NCBI GenBank assembly: GCA_004794655.1
Contig: SMMW01000001.1
Location: 21,831,001 to 21,895,000 of the forward strand
Direction of reading: 5' to 3'
Source of the DNA: Marisa cornuarietis
Lineage: Eukaryota > Mollusca > Gastropoda > Architaenioglossa > Ampullariidae
DNA: 64,000 bases
The notes beneath the pieces were generated by a model. The model had not been told where the DNA came from. It was given only the letters and a program-made list of their open reading frames with translations, and did not search any database. Below, piece by piece: positions 62,773 to 64,000 of this stretch. The position numbers were made by a program, and so were the translations under genes. How positions within the stretch are numbered: the first letter of the stretch is position 1; the number at the start of each line of letters is the position of its first letter.

Positions 62773-63252
62773 TTAAGCTAGCTTTTGTAGGCAAAGTATG
62801 GAGAAATGTTGCCTAACACTTCCAGTGGATGCTGGAATCATTTTCAATGATGAAAGATGCCAAAGCAAATTGTTGCAAACGTAAGCACTGGTACCCGCAA
62901 TATATTTAAACATGTTACGGCAGTACTGCTCAGAGTTGTTCCTTATCTTGGGTACGTCAGTTTCTATTTTGCTGTCAAGCTTCTTCAACTCATCCCCAAT
63001 TTCAGCATGAGCTTTAAGAGCTTCAGTTCTCAGTTCTTCAATTTTGCTGAGAAGTTCCAGCAACTTCTTAGTTGCAGCATCATTTCTAAGGGCTTGATTT
63101 CTCTCGCTTTCCGTCCAATTCCTTTTTTTTCTTTGTGAACTTCCTCTGTGAATGAAATTTTGAAAATTCCCTTTCTTGTAGAAGCGACATGTAGCCATGG
63201 CGAGACATAATTTCTGCTGTTCTGTCAATTCCTGCTGAAGCTTGGTCGCCAT
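62773..63252 (-). CDS. Uncharacterised 159-aa helical protein
   Basis: ATG at 63252 starts MATKLQQELTEQQKLC and stop is at 62773. An in-frame TAA just upstream (near 63277) supports this Met if unspliced; the CATCAG at 63262-63267 could also be an acceptor. The first half is basic (SQRKKRNWTESERN). The middle (about 59-105) is a charged heptad-like helix (KKLLELLSKIEELRTEALKA, GDELKKLDSKIETDV), likely coiled coil. The last 45 residues are Cys-containing and less regular, and a donor-like GCGG|GTACCA near 62900 could mean the real exon ends there. No family recognised. Length and biased composition favour a real gene, but it is alone, with no visible neighbour exons. Confidence 0.5.
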   Translation of the reverse strand: MATKLQQELTEQQKLCLAMATCRFYKKGNFQNFIHRGSSQRKKRNWTESERNQALRNDAATKKLLELLSKIEELRTEALKAHAEIGDELKKLDSKIETDVPKIRNNSEQYCRNMFKYIAGTSAYVCNNLLWHLSSLKMIPASTGSVRQHFSILCLQKLA

Positions 63253-64000
63253 ATGCTCCAACTGATGATTAAAGTGTTACCTAGGAAACAGGCAAGAACA
63301 AATCCGTGACTGGCGTGACTGAGTACGTCGTGGCAGCGACTGTGACAACAATGTCAATACAGGCGTTAACCCCCCACCACCACCACCTACACTCGTGAGG
63401 CTGATGGCAGTAGACAGGTGTCAGGGCTCTTCCCCCCCCCCCGGGTCCCTCACTACGCAGCCAGCAAGTTACTGGCACATAACCATGTTCGGGTTGTTTT
63501 GTTTTTTTCCTCAGATGCTGAAATTTGTGTAAATGTGTATACATACATTTTCCTTAATAAATAGTTTAGAAGTAATGGCTCTTCTGTTGATTTTTGTCAA
63601 ATTTTAATTACACTGTGGGCTTTGCATTGTTGCTCTCTTTTCAGACAAGTGTATACATGAGTGTGCGAGGGAGAATGTACAGAGAGAAGAAATAAGCAGA
63701 GATGCCAGCGAAAGTGTAGTGTAGGCCAGTCTGACCTGTACTTCACTGCACTCTAAATTAAAAAAAAGAAACGAAAAATCCATTAACAACAAAAATGTTT
63801 TTCCTTCACATGGTCGCGTAACGTCACAACGTGAACAAGTGACGAGTCGACACTTACAAGTGTTCAGTCTCCATCCTGTCGCACAAAAACAGCGCATGAA
63901 CGCAAAGGTGTGCAGGTAGATATCGAGACAATTCACCAGTGCGCTGGTTACAACTTAAATGCCTGCGCTGTGGAGAGAGGGGCAGGACACCAAATATTCG
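63253..64000. other. Upstream region of the uncharacterised gene
   Basis: CpG-rich DNA without a supportable coding exon. It holds a poly-C run near 63431 and (CCA)n-like triplets near 63380. It may contain the promoter or 5' UTR of the - strand gene at 62773-63252. Confidence 0.4.

Noticed and set aside
1..64000. CRISPR array, bacterial operon, viral gene cluster or biosynthetic cluster
   Set aside because: No regularly spaced direct repeats, no adjacent same-strand gene strings and no viral structural or replication proteins were seen. The only mobile-element proteins are dead LINE fragments.

Overview
The window is animal genomic DNA: interrupted genes with GT-AG introns, long AT-rich introns, many dinucleotide microsatellites and decayed transposon remnants. 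No bacterial-style operons, CRISPR arrays or rRNA genes were seen. The mix (compact vertebrate-like gene set, CpG-rich and CpG-poor blocks alternating, pogo-like and hAT-like MITEs, L2/Rex1-like and other LINE fragments) suits a lophotrochozoan invertebrate, most likely a mollusc. That placement is an inference from style and protein divergence, not from a diagnostic marker.

Three multi-exon genes can be rebuilt exon by exon with consistent reading phase. (1) PCMT1, + strand, 9947-15523, five coding exons, 229 aa: protein-L-isoaspartate (D-aspartate) O-methyltransferase, a protein-repair enzyme. (2) An LRP11-like type I membrane protein, - strand, 40166 down to 24301, eight coding exons, 1086 aa: signal peptide, MANSC domain, Thr-rich linker, small Cys-rich EGF-like module, LDL-receptor class A module, a very large Gln/Ser/Pro/Tyr-rich exon, transmembrane helix and short tail. 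(3) A PPP1R14-family (CPI-17/PHI-1/KEPI) inhibitor of protein phosphatase 1, + strand, 40433-54581, four coding exons, 174 aa. A further single-exon 159-codon reading frame on the - strand (63252-62773) encodes an unrecognised charged, helical protein.

Layout: 1-9946 is intergenic with microsatellites and an antisense LINE remnant. PCMT1 occupies 9.9-15.5 kb, with a candidate alternative last exon at 16.75 kb. 15.5-24.3 kb lies between two convergent genes and probably holds their 3' UTRs plus a pogo-like MITE. 24.3-40.2 kb is the LRP11-like gene. 40.17-40.43 kb is a compact shared promoter. 40.4-54.6 kb is the PPP1R14 gene, with tandem repeats in its introns. 54.6-62.8 kb is mostly non-coding.

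The three genes do not form one pathway. The notable point is their order and orientation: PCMT1(+), LRP11(-), PPP1R14(+) matches, as I recall it, human 6q25.1 (PCMT1, LRP11, then PPP1R14C), where the RAET1/ULBP genes separate the last two. This looks like an old bilaterian microsynteny block in compact form. I saw no convincing novel defence or biosynthetic system. The most interesting leads are the synteny and shared promoter, the possible HDDL-ending PCMT1 isoform, the giant low-complexity ectodomain exon, and the sharp CpG mosaic.
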